In this document: piece by piece, positions 50,567-58,482 of the stretch | Layout: each line of letters starts with the position of its first letter | Numbering within the stretch: the stretch's first letter is position 1 | From: Planctomycetota bacterium | GTDB taxonomy: Bacteria > Planctomycetota > UBA1135 > UBA2386 | NCBI GenBank assembly: GCA_028281765.1 | Contig: JANQJF010000050.1 | Span: 124,001-188,000 of the forward strand | Direction: 5' to 3' | DNA: 64,000 nt | The notes under the pieces: generated by a model | Databases searched by the model: none | Seen by the model: the letters and a program-made list of their open reading frames with translations, nothing else | What the model was told of the DNA's origin: nothing | Program-made: the position numbers and the translations under genes

Positions 50567-50731
50567 GGGCCCAGCCTACACCCAGGATCGCGCCCGTGCG
50601 ATGCGTCGGCCCTGTAACACGGGTGTCAATCGGGGGTTCTGGCGGCGGCGGTAGGCTGTCGATCGGGCTCGAGACGGGATACAGTGCGCTGAGCCTCTCG
50701 AGCGTGCCATCCGCACTCTCCGTACACAGTC

Positions 50732-52972
50732 ATGCTCCGGATCCCCTTCCGCTGGCAGCCTGGTGCTGCCGCCGTCGTTCTGTCCCTCGTTCCGTCGATC
50801 GCCGTGGCTCAGGACAGCCGCGAGGCGATGTGGCCTGCGCCGACTGCCGAGGACTGGAAGAAGCCGGTCCTGATTCAGTGGCAGCGCACGTGGGACGACG
50901 CCGTCGCCGTGGCCCGCGAGACCGGCAAGCCGATTCTCGTCTGCGTGAACATGGACGGCGAGATCGCGAGTGAGCACTACGCGGGGATCCGCTACCGGCA
51001 GCCCGAGATCGCCAAGCTCTACGAGCCCTACGTGACCGTGATGGCGTCGGTGTATCGACACAACGCGCGTGACTTCGACGAGCAGGGGCGGCGGATCCCG
51101 TGTCCGCGTTTTGGCTGTGTCACCTGCGGCGAGCACATCGCGATCGAGCCGATCTTGTTCCGGAAGTTCATGGACGGGGAACGTGTCGCACCGCGGCACA
51201 TCATGGTCGAGCTCGACGAGAACGGGCAGGACTCGAACGCGGCGGAGACCTACGACGTCTACTACGCGTTCGATACCGACTCGGTGTTCCAGGCGATCGG
51301 CGACGGGATCAAGAATCGTGCGCGCCAGCCAAAGGTGATCTCGCGCGGCGACCGGTCGATCCTCGAGCGGGTCGCGAGCCCGGACAGCAACGACAAGACC
51401 GCGGTCGAGCAGGCGTTCTTCGACGGCGATCGCGCCACGAAGGAGAAGATTCTCGAGGCGGCGGTCGCGGCGGGGGACAACGCGTCAATCGACCTGTTGC
51501 GCCTCGCGGTGTTCGGGCTCGACGTCGAGCACGGCAAGCTCGCGCGCAAGGCTCTCGCGATGTCGTTGCGTGGCGATGCGGCCGACGTCATCAACGAGGC
51601 GCTGCGCGTGCCGCTGCCGAAGGACGAACGGGACGCGTTGATCGGCGCCCTGACGAAGATCGGTGAGAAGTCGCCTCAGGCAAAGAAGCTCGCCGTCGTG
51701 CACAAGGGGCTCAGCGGCTCGCAGGCCGGGGTCGACGTGCGGGACTGGACCGAGAAGATGTCGGGTTCGACGTATCCCGCGCCCGCTGGCTTCGACACGA
51801 TCGAAACCGCTGTCGAGGAACAGGCGCGCACTGCGGCGACCCAGCCGAAGAGCCCAGAGGCGCAGCTGGAGCTGGCCGAGAGCACGCTGCTCCTCGCGGT
51901 CGACCCGAAGAACGCGGCGCTCCTGGCGAAGGACCCGCGTACGGCCGCGGACTTCTCGCAGCTGCAGTTCCAGGACGCTTACCGCGCGGGCGTCGAGGCC
52001 GAGCGCCTGGGTGCGTCCGGTTGGCGCGTCGACGCGGTGATCGGCTTGTCTGCGTACTACCTGGAACGCCTCGACGAGGCGTATTCCCGTGCCGAGAAGG
52101 CTGCGAAGGCGATGCCTCCGGGTGCCGAGGGCTGGACCGGGATGGCGACTCTCGCGCTGTTCGCCGTCGCGCGTCAGAAGGCCATCGGCAAGAAGATCAT
52201 GGCCAAGGAGAACTGGCCGCCGGAGTGGCTGTCCGACGTCAACGCGGCGTACTCGGTTTTGGCGAAGCACCCGCTCGGCACGGCGCTCCAGGTCGTCGAG
52301 CACTACGACTTCATCGAGTGGCTCGGCGCCCGCGGCAAGGCGGCGCGCGTGCTCGAGGCTGGACTGCAGCGATTCCCAGACGCCTGGCAGCTGCACGACC
52401 GGATGCGCGGCCAAGTGCTGCGGGATCGCGGAGCGCGGGGACTCGAGCCCGCGTACGAAACGATGATTCAGAAGCACGGCGCGACGCCGAACCTTCGCTG
52501 GTTCGCCGGCTACGCGTCGATCGTCGCCGCCGAGTTCTTGCGTCGCCGCGGTCACGATGATGATGCGGTCGCGTCCTATGACCGCGCGATTCGTCACTTC
52601 GAGAACTCGATCGCCGGCAACCCGTCGAGCGCGGCCACCTCCGACCACTACATCGCCGTCGCCCTCGGCGGCAAGGCGCGCATCGCCTACGAAAACGACG
52701 AGGACCGCACCGCGCTCGACGCACTCATTCGATCGTTCGCCCGCCGGCCCGATGCGGCCGCGACCCTCGATGGACTCAACATCTCGGCGGTCGACACCGC
52801 GAAGATGCTGCGCCAGCGCCTGCGCGACAAGGAGGCGAAGGCGATGGTTGCCGAGCTGCAGGCCGCAATGGATCGACTCGATCCGAAGATGCTCGAGCTG
52901 CCGGCGTACGAGACGGGTGGCGCCCCGAGCCCCGACGCCCAGCGCGCGGCGCGCCGCCGCCGGGGGCGGTAG
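50732..52972 (+). CDS. Secreted thioredoxin-like/TPR protein with CxxxxCxxC motif
   Basis: This 746-residue protein has a signal peptide (about 1-26, ending IAVAQ). Residues about 40-200 look like a thioredoxin-like fold: WDDAVAVARETGKPILVCVNMDGEIASEHYAG is the strand-helix in which redox thioredoxins carry CxxC, here replaced by DGEI. A conserved-looking loop CPRFGCVTCGEH (three Cys, one His) follows, plausibly a metal or redox site, then APRHIMVELDENG. The remaining 500 residues are helical with TPR-like repeats (for example GYASIVAAEFLRRRGHDDDAVASYDRAIRHF). I recognise a DUF255-like start but not the full protein. Divergent from moxR across 165 nt. Likely periplasmic. Confidence 0.68.
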   Translation: MLRIPFRWQPGAAAVVLSLVPSIAVAQDSREAMWPAPTAEDWKKPVLIQWQRTWDDAVAVARETGKPILVCVNMDGEIASEHYAGIRYRQPEIAKLYEPYVTVMASVYRHNARDFDEQGRRIPCPRFGCVTCGEHIAIEPILFRKFMDGERVAPRHIMVELDENGQDSNAAETYDVYYAFDTDSVFQAIGDGIKNRARQPKVISRGDRSILERVASPDSNDKTAVEQAFFDGDRATKEKILEAAVAAGDNASIDLLRLAVFGLDVEHGKLARKALAMSLRGDAADVINEALRVPLPKDERDALIGALTKIGEKSPQAKKLAVVHKGLSGSQAGVDVRDWTEKMSGSTYPAPAGFDTIETAVEEQARTAATQPKSPEAQLELAESTLLLAVDPKNAALLAKDPRTAADFSQLQFQDAYRAGVEAERLGASGWRVDAVIGLSAYYLERLDEAYSRAEKAAKAMPPGAEGWTGMATLALFAVARQKAIGKKIMAKENWPPEWLSDVNAAYSVLAKHPLGTALQVVEHYDFIEWLGARGKAARVLEAGLQRFPDAWQLHDRMRGQVLRDRGARGLEPAYETMIQKHGATPNLRWFAGYASIVAAEFLRRRGHDDDAVASYDRAIRHFENSIAGNPSSAATSDHYIAVALGGKARIAYENDEDRTALDALIRSFARRPDAAATLDGLNISAVDTAKMLRQRLRDKEAKAMVAELQAAMDRLDPKMLELPAYETGGAPSPDAQRAARRRRGR

Positions 52973-52977
52973 GCACG

Positions 52978-54441
52978 CTACTGGTCGAGTGCCGGGATCG
53001 GGAAGTCCGGGTTCGGCGTGCGATTCTCGGTGAGAATCGCGAGCCCGCGCGCCACGACGTCCGCGTGCTCGTGAGCGACGTCATTCTGTTCCTGCGGGTC
53101 CGCGCTTAGGTCGAACAGTTCGATCTTCGGCTCGCGGTTGCGCGCGTTCTTGCGTGGCTTGAGGTTCTTGCGCACGAGCTTCCACTGGTCGAAGAACACT
53201 GCTTGCTGACCGCGGTAGCCGTGGAACTCCCACACCATGTGCGGGTGCTTCGGCTGGTCCGCGTTCCCGAGCATCGTCGGCGCGAAGCTGATGCCGTCGT
53301 TCGGCGGCGCTTCGGCGCCCGTGAGTTCCGCGATCGTTGCCATGACGTCGAAGAACGCGCTCGGGTGGTCGGTCTGCGAACCGGCTTCGATCCGGCCAGG
53401 CCAACGCGCGATCATCGGGACTCGCAGGCCCCCTTCGTAGACGCTGCCCTTTCGCCCCCGTAGGCCGCCGGTGCTGTCGAAGAACGTCGTGTCGACGCCG
53501 CCGACGTCGTGCGTCGGACCGTTGTCGCTGGAGAACATCACGACCGTGTTGTCCGCGACCCCGAGCTCGTCGAGGAGCGCGAGCAGGCGGCCGACGTGCT
53601 CGTCCAGATCGCTGATCATCGCGGCGTAGCCGGCGCGCGGGCGCGGATGCGGGAGGTAGCCGCGGCCGCCGCGGTAGGGCTTCTCGTCCCACTCCTCGGG
53701 ATACTGATCGACCCACTCCTGCGGCGGCTGCATCGCGAGGTGCGGTTCCACCGGAGCGAAGTAGAGGAAGAACGGCTCACTGTGATGCGCGCGAAGGAAC
53801 TCCTCGATGCGTGCGTTCATCCGATCCGGCGCGTAGGTGCCCTTCGTGTAGGACGCGAAGTCGATCGTTGCGTCGGCCTTAGGGCGGTGGTGACCGCGGA
53901 CGGGGAGTTCGTTGATGATCTCCTTGTCGCGGTTGTGCCACATGTGCGGCGGGTAGTAGCTGTGCGCGACGCGCTGGCAGTTGTAGCCGTAGAACAGGTC
54001 GAAACCCTGGTCGTTGGGATCCCCGGTCGAGCCGACCGGGCCGAGGCCCCATTTGCCGACGGCAGCGCAGCGGTAGCCGGCGGGGCCGAGCATCTCGGCG
54101 ATCGTGACGTCCTCGGCACGGATCGGATGTTGACCTTCGGGTTTGACCTCCTTGTTCGCGCGGACGTGGGCGTTCGCGAGGTGCTTGCCTGTCAGGAGCA
54201 CGCAGCGAGAGGGGGCGCAGACCGGCGCGCCGGAGTAGTGCCGCGTGAAGCGCATGCCCTGGCTCGCGAGCCGATCGAGGTGGGGCGTGCGGATCTTCTG
54301 CTGTCCGTAGCAGCCGAGTTCGCCGTAGCCGAGATCGTCGGCGAGGATGTAGACGATGTTCGGTCGAGCGGCCGCAGATTCGGTCTGGGCGCAGGCCGTC
54401 AGGAGCGTCGTGCAAGTCAGCGTCAGGGAGAGAGCGCGCAT
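52978..54441 (-). CDS. Sulfatase lipoprotein (arylsulfatase family)
   Basis: This 487-residue protein has a lipoprotein signal with lipobox LTAC (Cys17). The alkaline-phosphatase-fold sulfatase domain starts PNIVYILADDLGYGELGCYG, with the metal-binding Asp pair. The active-site signature CAPSR has Cys75, to be converted to formylglycine by a formylglycine-generating enzyme that is not in this window. Further motifs are GKWGLG, KGTYAPDRMN, FLYFAPVEPHLAMQPP and SSDNGPTHD (metal Asp/Asn). Sulfatases remove sulfate esters from polysaccharides, and planctomycetes carry many for marine algal glycans. It ends 5 nt from the stop of the convergent gene at 50732, and lies downstream of the FG-GAP gene beyond a strong hairpin. 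Confidence 0.93.
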   Translation of the reverse strand: MRALSLTLTCTTLLTACAQTESAAARPNIVYILADDLGYGELGCYGQQKIRTPHLDRLASQGMRFTRHYSGAPVCAPSRCVLLTGKHLANAHVRANKEVKPEGQHPIRAEDVTIAEMLGPAGYRCAAVGKWGLGPVGSTGDPNDQGFDLFYGYNCQRVAHSYYPPHMWHNRDKEIINELPVRGHHRPKADATIDFASYTKGTYAPDRMNARIEEFLRAHHSEPFFLYFAPVEPHLAMQPPQEWVDQYPEEWDEKPYRGGRGYLPHPRPRAGYAAMISDLDEHVGRLLALLDELGVADNTVVMFSSDNGPTHDVGGVDTTFFDSTGGLRGRKGSVYEGGLRVPMIARWPGRIEAGSQTDHPSAFFDVMATIAELTGAEAPPNDGISFAPTMLGNADQPKHPHMVWEFHGYRGQQAVFFDQWKLVRKNLKPRKNARNREPKIELFDLSADPQEQNDVAHEHADVVARGLAILTENRTPNPDFPIPALDQ

Positions 54442-54502
54442 GCCGCATTGGTAGCGGTTGGCGACTCGCGACGCAACGAGGACGCGTCCGTCGGTACGTG
54501 AA

Positions 54503-54535
54503 CACGGCCGCGAACTCGAGGAGGTCGCGGCCGTG
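54503..54535 (-). terminator. Probable intrinsic terminator after the FG-GAP/UnbV gene
   Basis: A perfect 11-bp inverted repeat, CACGGCCGCGA with TCGCGGCCGTG, encloses an 11-nt loop. It lies 34 nt after the stop of the FG-GAP/UnbV gene and 61 nt before the sulfatase start on the same strand. Only a short T-poor tail follows, as is common in GC-rich genomes. Confidence 0.6.
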
Positions 54536-54569
54536 CCCAGGGCAATCAGACGATCGAACGATCAGACGA

Positions 54570-56426
54570 TCACTGGATCGTGATCGGCGTGCCCGGCACG
54601 ATCGTGCGCAGGAACTCCGGCTCGAAGATGTCGATGACCAGAGCGGTGTTGAAGAGCACGACGCCGCTGATGTTCGGGTCCACCGGGATCACGAGGTTGC
54701 TGCTCACCATCCCGCTCGGCGGGACGACGCCGACGCCCGTCGGGGTCAGCGGGTTGCCGATCTGCAGCGTCGCGGTCGTGATCGGGTCGAAGACCATTGG
54801 GATGACGCGGCCGCTCGGCAGCGGCATGACGCCCGGCGTGGCGCCGAGCGCCATCGCGTAGGTCTTGCCTTCGTCGCCCTGGACGTGCAGGTCGAACTGC
54901 GAAGTCGTGCCGGAGGCGGCGATGCCCGTCCAGGTGAAGCTCGGCTCGACGACGTTCAGGATCTGGTTCGGCGCGACGTTGGTCAGCACTTGGCGCTGAC
55001 CGGACGGCCAATCGATCTCGATGCGATCGATGTTGTTGGCGGTGCCGAGGCCGAAGTGCACGCGCTGGTCGGTCGCCGAGGCGAAGCCGACGCCGTTGCG
55101 CACGGTCTGGAACTGCTCCATGCCGTTCGCGAACAGTCGCACCTTCGCGCCGATGCCGTCGCGGTTGCTGGTCACGCCCTGGAAGTCGAGCTTGATCCAG
55201 TCGCCCGCGATGCACTCGTTCATCAGCAGCTGGACGGCGCTGAGCGTCGAGAACCCGTCGCGGAAGATCTCGAGGATGTCGTCGCGGCCGTCGTTGTCGA
55301 AGTCGGCGACGATCGAGCACGCCATGTCGCGAACGGTGCCGCCGGCGTTGTACCACTGGTTGACGTCCGGCCAGGGCGTCTGCGTCGAGAACGGAACGCC
55401 GGGGTTCTCGAACAGCGGGTTCGGCGTGTCTTCGTGCGTGACGTAGAGATCCTGCCAGCCGTTGTTGTCGTAGTCGAAGAACTCACACGCCCAGCCGTCC
55501 CAGCCGCCGGTCATCCCGAGCGGGTATTCGGCGTGGACGTAGCTGCCGGCGCCCTCGTCCCAGACGAGGAACTTGTGGTCGGGCGGGCCGTCCGTGATGT
55601 AGATGTCCTGGCCGCCGTCGTTGAACGCGTCCGTGAAGTCGGCGCCCATCGCCCACATCTCGGCCTGCGAGTTCGTCGGCACGCTGACGTCGGTGAACGT
55701 CAGGTCGCCGTTGTTCCGATACATCGAGTTCGGGTGGAGGTCCATGCCCTTGTCGTTGATCGTGTACAGGTCGATCAGGCCGTCCTCGTTGTAGTCGAGC
55801 CAGATCGCGGCGAGCGTCATGCTGACTTCGTCAACGCCGGCGGAAGCCGGCAGACGGGTGAAGCCCGTACCGTTGCCGTTGTTGATGTAGGTGTGGCTCG
55901 GGTTCCACGGATCCCACACGGAGAGGTGCACGTCGAGCCAGCCATCGTTGTTGATGTCGGCCCAGGACGCGCCGTAGGTGTACTGCGCGGCACCGACGCC
56001 GTACGACGACCGGTCGATGAACGTCGCGTTGCCGGTGTTCTCCATCAGCTGGTCCATCGCGTCGGAGCGACCGATGAACAAGTCGGGGTCACCGTCGTTG
56101 TCGTAATCGGCGACGCTGAAGCTGACCGCGTTGCCGGACGCCGGCAGGCCCGTGCCCGCGGTCTGGTCCGTGAACGTGGCCGTCCCGTCGTTCTCGAAGT
56201 AGCGAATCGGCGTGGCGCCGAGTCCCGCGACGATCAGGTCGAGGTCGCCATCGAGGTCGAAATCGCCGACTGCGGATCCGCGGGCGCCGATGCCGAACGG
56301 CAGCTGTTCCGCGGGGATGAAGAGACCCGCAGCAGTCGTGGTATCGACGAATTGCTGGGCGCCGGCGAGGGAGGACAACACCGCCGCGAACGCGGCAGCC
56401 GGGAGAGCACTTCGGTTGGAGCGCAT
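54570..56426 (-). CDS. Secreted FG-GAP repeat protein with ASPIC/UnbV domain
   Basis: This 618-residue protein has a signal peptide (about 1-23, ending LAGAQ). FG-GAP/VCBS propeller motifs follow (DFDLDGDLDLIVA, DYDNDGDPDLFIG, DINNDGWLDVHLS, DYNEDGLIDLYTI, DYDNNGWQDLYVT, DFDNDGRDDILE). The ASPIC/UnbV domain is at about 410-505 (WIKLDFQGVTSNRDGIGAKVRLFA to DWPSGQRQVLTNV), and a 110-residue beta C-terminus ends the protein. It matches the product of 19820-21679 block by block and in length (618 against 619), so it is a clear paralogue. ATG 56426 begins the signal; the open frame continues upstream but lacks conserved sequence. Extracellular binding is the expected role. Confidence 0.87.
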   Translation of the reverse strand: MRSNRSALPAAAFAAVLSSLAGAQQFVDTTTAAGLFIPAEQLPFGIGARGSAVGDFDLDGDLDLIVAGLGATPIRYFENDGTATFTDQTAGTGLPASGNAVSFSVADYDNDGDPDLFIGRSDAMDQLMENTGNATFIDRSSYGVGAAQYTYGASWADINNDGWLDVHLSVWDPWNPSHTYINNGNGTGFTRLPASAGVDEVSMTLAAIWLDYNEDGLIDLYTINDKGMDLHPNSMYRNNGDLTFTDVSVPTNSQAEMWAMGADFTDAFNDGGQDIYITDGPPDHKFLVWDEGAGSYVHAEYPLGMTGGWDGWACEFFDYDNNGWQDLYVTHEDTPNPLFENPGVPFSTQTPWPDVNQWYNAGGTVRDMACSIVADFDNDGRDDILEIFRDGFSTLSAVQLLMNECIAGDWIKLDFQGVTSNRDGIGAKVRLFANGMEQFQTVRNGVGFASATDQRVHFGLGTANNIDRIEIDWPSGQRQVLTNVAPNQILNVVEPSFTWTGIAASGTTSQFDLHVQGDEGKTYAMALGATPGVMPLPSGRVIPMVFDPITTATLQIGNPLTPTGVGVVPPSGMVSSNLVIPVDPNISGVVLFNTALVIDIFEPEFLRTIVPGTPITIQ

Positions 56427-56729
56427 GATTCCGGTGGTTGAGGGTAGAGATAGTGGAGGACGCGAGCCGCGCCCTGACGAGCATTGGCGCCATAGTAGCT
56501 GGATCTCGGAAACCCGCGTATCGGGTGGCGGGAAAGATTCGGCATCCGGGTTTACGGCCAGAAGGAACGTAATTGCAATCTGCGGCGTGCCATGGGCCGG
56601 TCGCGCGGGGTCCGGGAGCGCCCGGGTCGGAGACCGGGCGGACGGCGCGTTCCACGACGGGCGCGAATCGTCGGGGGAGCTGCTAAGGTCTCGCGCGTTC
56701 CTCGCCACCCCCCGACTCTCGGAGTCTCC
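56427..56729. other. Divergent intergenic region (303 nt)
   Basis: This gap separates the FG-GAP/UnbV start (minus) from the lectin/IPT start (plus) and must hold both promoters. It includes a relatively AT-rich patch with AATTGCAAT near 56568-56576. No convincing -35/-10 pair, small ORF or RNA gene is seen. GGAG at 56721-56724 serves as the lectin gene's Shine-Dalgarno. Confidence 0.5.
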
Positions 56730-58391
56730 GTGAATCCTGTTTCGATCGCCTCGGCCGCAATCGCGGCCTCGCTGTTCTGCGCGAGTGTGTCGTCCGCGCA
56801 GACCTTCACCTACCCCGACTTCTCGAACATCAGCACGCTGAACCTCAACGGTAGCTCGGCCCAGCAGGGCACCGCGCTCCGCCTGACGGACCTGGCGCAA
56901 AACCAGACGGGGACCGCGTTCCACGACGCCGCGGTGCCCGTGCTCGCCGGCTTCGACACCCAGTTCGACTTCACGATCATCCCGGGGCCGGTGTTGGCCG
57001 AGGGCATGGCGTTCGTCATCCAGGACTCGCCGAGCGGATCGAACGCGCTGGGCGGCGCTGTCTGGGGGCTCGGCTACGGCGTCGGCGCCAACAACTCTCC
57101 GATCACGAACAGCATCGCGATCGAGCTCGACACGTTCCAAGACGGGTTCCTCAACGACACGAGCAACAACGAGATCAGCGTTCACACGCGCGGCACGGTC
57201 GGGAACGACGAAAACGAGATCTGGTCGATCGGTCGCGTTACGCCCGGCACGTTCCTGTCGAACAGCGCGGTCCACACGATGCGTGTCACCTACGTGCCGG
57301 GCACGCTCGAGATCTACGTCGACGACCTGGTCAATCCGGTCCTGTCCGTCCCGTACGACTTCCAGACTGGCGGAACGCGGGTGGACAGCGGTCAGCCCGT
57401 GGGTGGCATGAACCTGCCGAACGCGACCGCATTCGTCGGGTTTGCGGCATCGACGGGTGCGAACCAGCTCAACGAGAGGGTCCTGATCCACAACTGGACC
57501 TGGACATCGTCCGCCGGCCTGAACGCGTGCTACGAGGGCACGGTGGGTGCGGACGTCCTCCAGATCAACAACAGCGCGGGTGGCTTCTTCCGGCGCGTCG
57601 AAGTGAACGCGTTCGATCCGTTCTCGATCGACATCGGATCCGCGCCCGGTCAGGCGACATCGGCGTTCGTCGTGTTCGGCACGCTCGGTGCGGCGGACGG
57701 CTCGATGACCCAGCCGCTGCCGGTCGGCACGATGTGCTTCCCGGCCACGTCGATCGTAATTCCGGGGAACGTCGCGCCTCTGTCCCTGCCGATTCCGGGG
57801 CTGCCGATCACGGCGACGATCACCCTCCAAGGCATCATGGGGCTCGACCCGAGCAACTCGTCGATCCTCGCGCTCACGAACGCGATCGTCCTCGACCTCG
57901 TCAGCCCGCCGTCGCCCGTGATCTCGCAGGTCACTCCGACCGTTGCGCAGACCGGAGATTCCGTGACGATCAATGGCTCGGGCTTCTCGGTCGCGAGCTC
58001 CCTGTCAGTCGGTGGGGCGCCTGTGACGCCGACGTCGATCACGTCCGAGTCGATCACGTTCGCGATGCCCGCCGGCGTCGGCTGCGACTCGTCCGTCGTG
58101 CTGACGAACCCCGACGGGCAGTCCGACTCGATCGGCATCAACGGCACGCCGATCGTGACGAATACGATTCCGCCGCAGGGACCCGCAGCCGGCGGTGCCA
58201 ACTACATCATTGTCGGCTCGAGCTTCGGAGCGGGCTCGACGGTGACGATCGGCGGCACGCCGGTCACGCCGACGACTGCGTCGGCCAGCGTCCTCGTGAT
58301 GACGACGCCACCGGGCACGCCAGGCCCCGCGCAGGTCGTGGTCACGAACCCGGCCGGCTGCCAGGTGACGACGACCTACACCTACTTGTAG
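56730..58391 (+). CDS. Secreted L-type lectin-domain protein with IPT/TIG repeats (paralogue)
   Basis: This 553-residue protein has a signal peptide (about 1-23, ending VSSAQ). The L-type lectin domain at about 24-235 starts TFTYPDFSNISTLNLNGSS and contains GMAFVIQDSPSG, IAIELDTFQDGF and LEIYVDDL. The middle domain begins at CYEGTVGADVLQINNSAGGFFRRV, and two IPT/TIG repeats end the protein. All blocks align with the gene at 839-2497, which has 552 residues. GTG 56730 is chosen because GGAG lies 5 nt upstream and the signal begins there. Likely carbohydrate-binding and exported. It is followed by a structured 3' region and then the CotH gene, unlike its paralogue, which precedes a hydrolase. 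Confidence 0.85.
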   Translation: MNPVSIASAAIAASLFCASVSSAQTFTYPDFSNISTLNLNGSSAQQGTALRLTDLAQNQTGTAFHDAAVPVLAGFDTQFDFTIIPGPVLAEGMAFVIQDSPSGSNALGGAVWGLGYGVGANNSPITNSIAIELDTFQDGFLNDTSNNEISVHTRGTVGNDENEIWSIGRVTPGTFLSNSAVHTMRVTYVPGTLEIYVDDLVNPVLSVPYDFQTGGTRVDSGQPVGGMNLPNATAFVGFAASTGANQLNERVLIHNWTWTSSAGLNACYEGTVGADVLQINNSAGGFFRRVEVNAFDPFSIDIGSAPGQATSAFVVFGTLGAADGSMTQPLPVGTMCFPATSIVIPGNVAPLSLPIPGLPITATITLQGIMGLDPSNSSILALTNAIVLDLVSPPSPVISQVTPTVAQTGDSVTINGSGFSVASSLSVGGAPVTPTSITSESITFAMPAGVGCDSSVVLTNPDGQSDSIGINGTPIVTNTIPPQGPAAGGANYIIVGSSFGAGSTVTIGGTPVTPTTASASVLVMTTPPGTPGPAQVVVTNPAGCQVTTTYTYL

Positions 58392-58404
58392 GCGGCGTCA
58401 GGGA

Positions 58405-58440
58405 CCCTGAGCCCGGAACCGGGTGTCGAGGTCCTCAGGG
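58405..58440 (+). terminator. Structured 3' region of the lectin gene, possible terminator
   Basis: CCCTGAG (58405-58411) pairs with CTCAGGG (58434-58440). Inside it CCCGG-AA-CCGGG (58412-58423) forms a tight hairpin. It lies 13 nt after the lectin stop. No T tract follows, so it may terminate, stabilise mRNA ends, or be incidental. Confidence 0.4.
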
Positions 58441-58482
58441 AAGCTGCTGACGAGCGAGGCCGCCGGCCGATAAGGTCTGGGA

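Noticed and set aside
56427..57830. N-terminal extension of the minus-strand FG-GAP/UnbV gene to 1086 residues
   Set aside because: The upstream part overlaps the divergent lectin gene and has shadow composition; the signal peptide begins at 56426.
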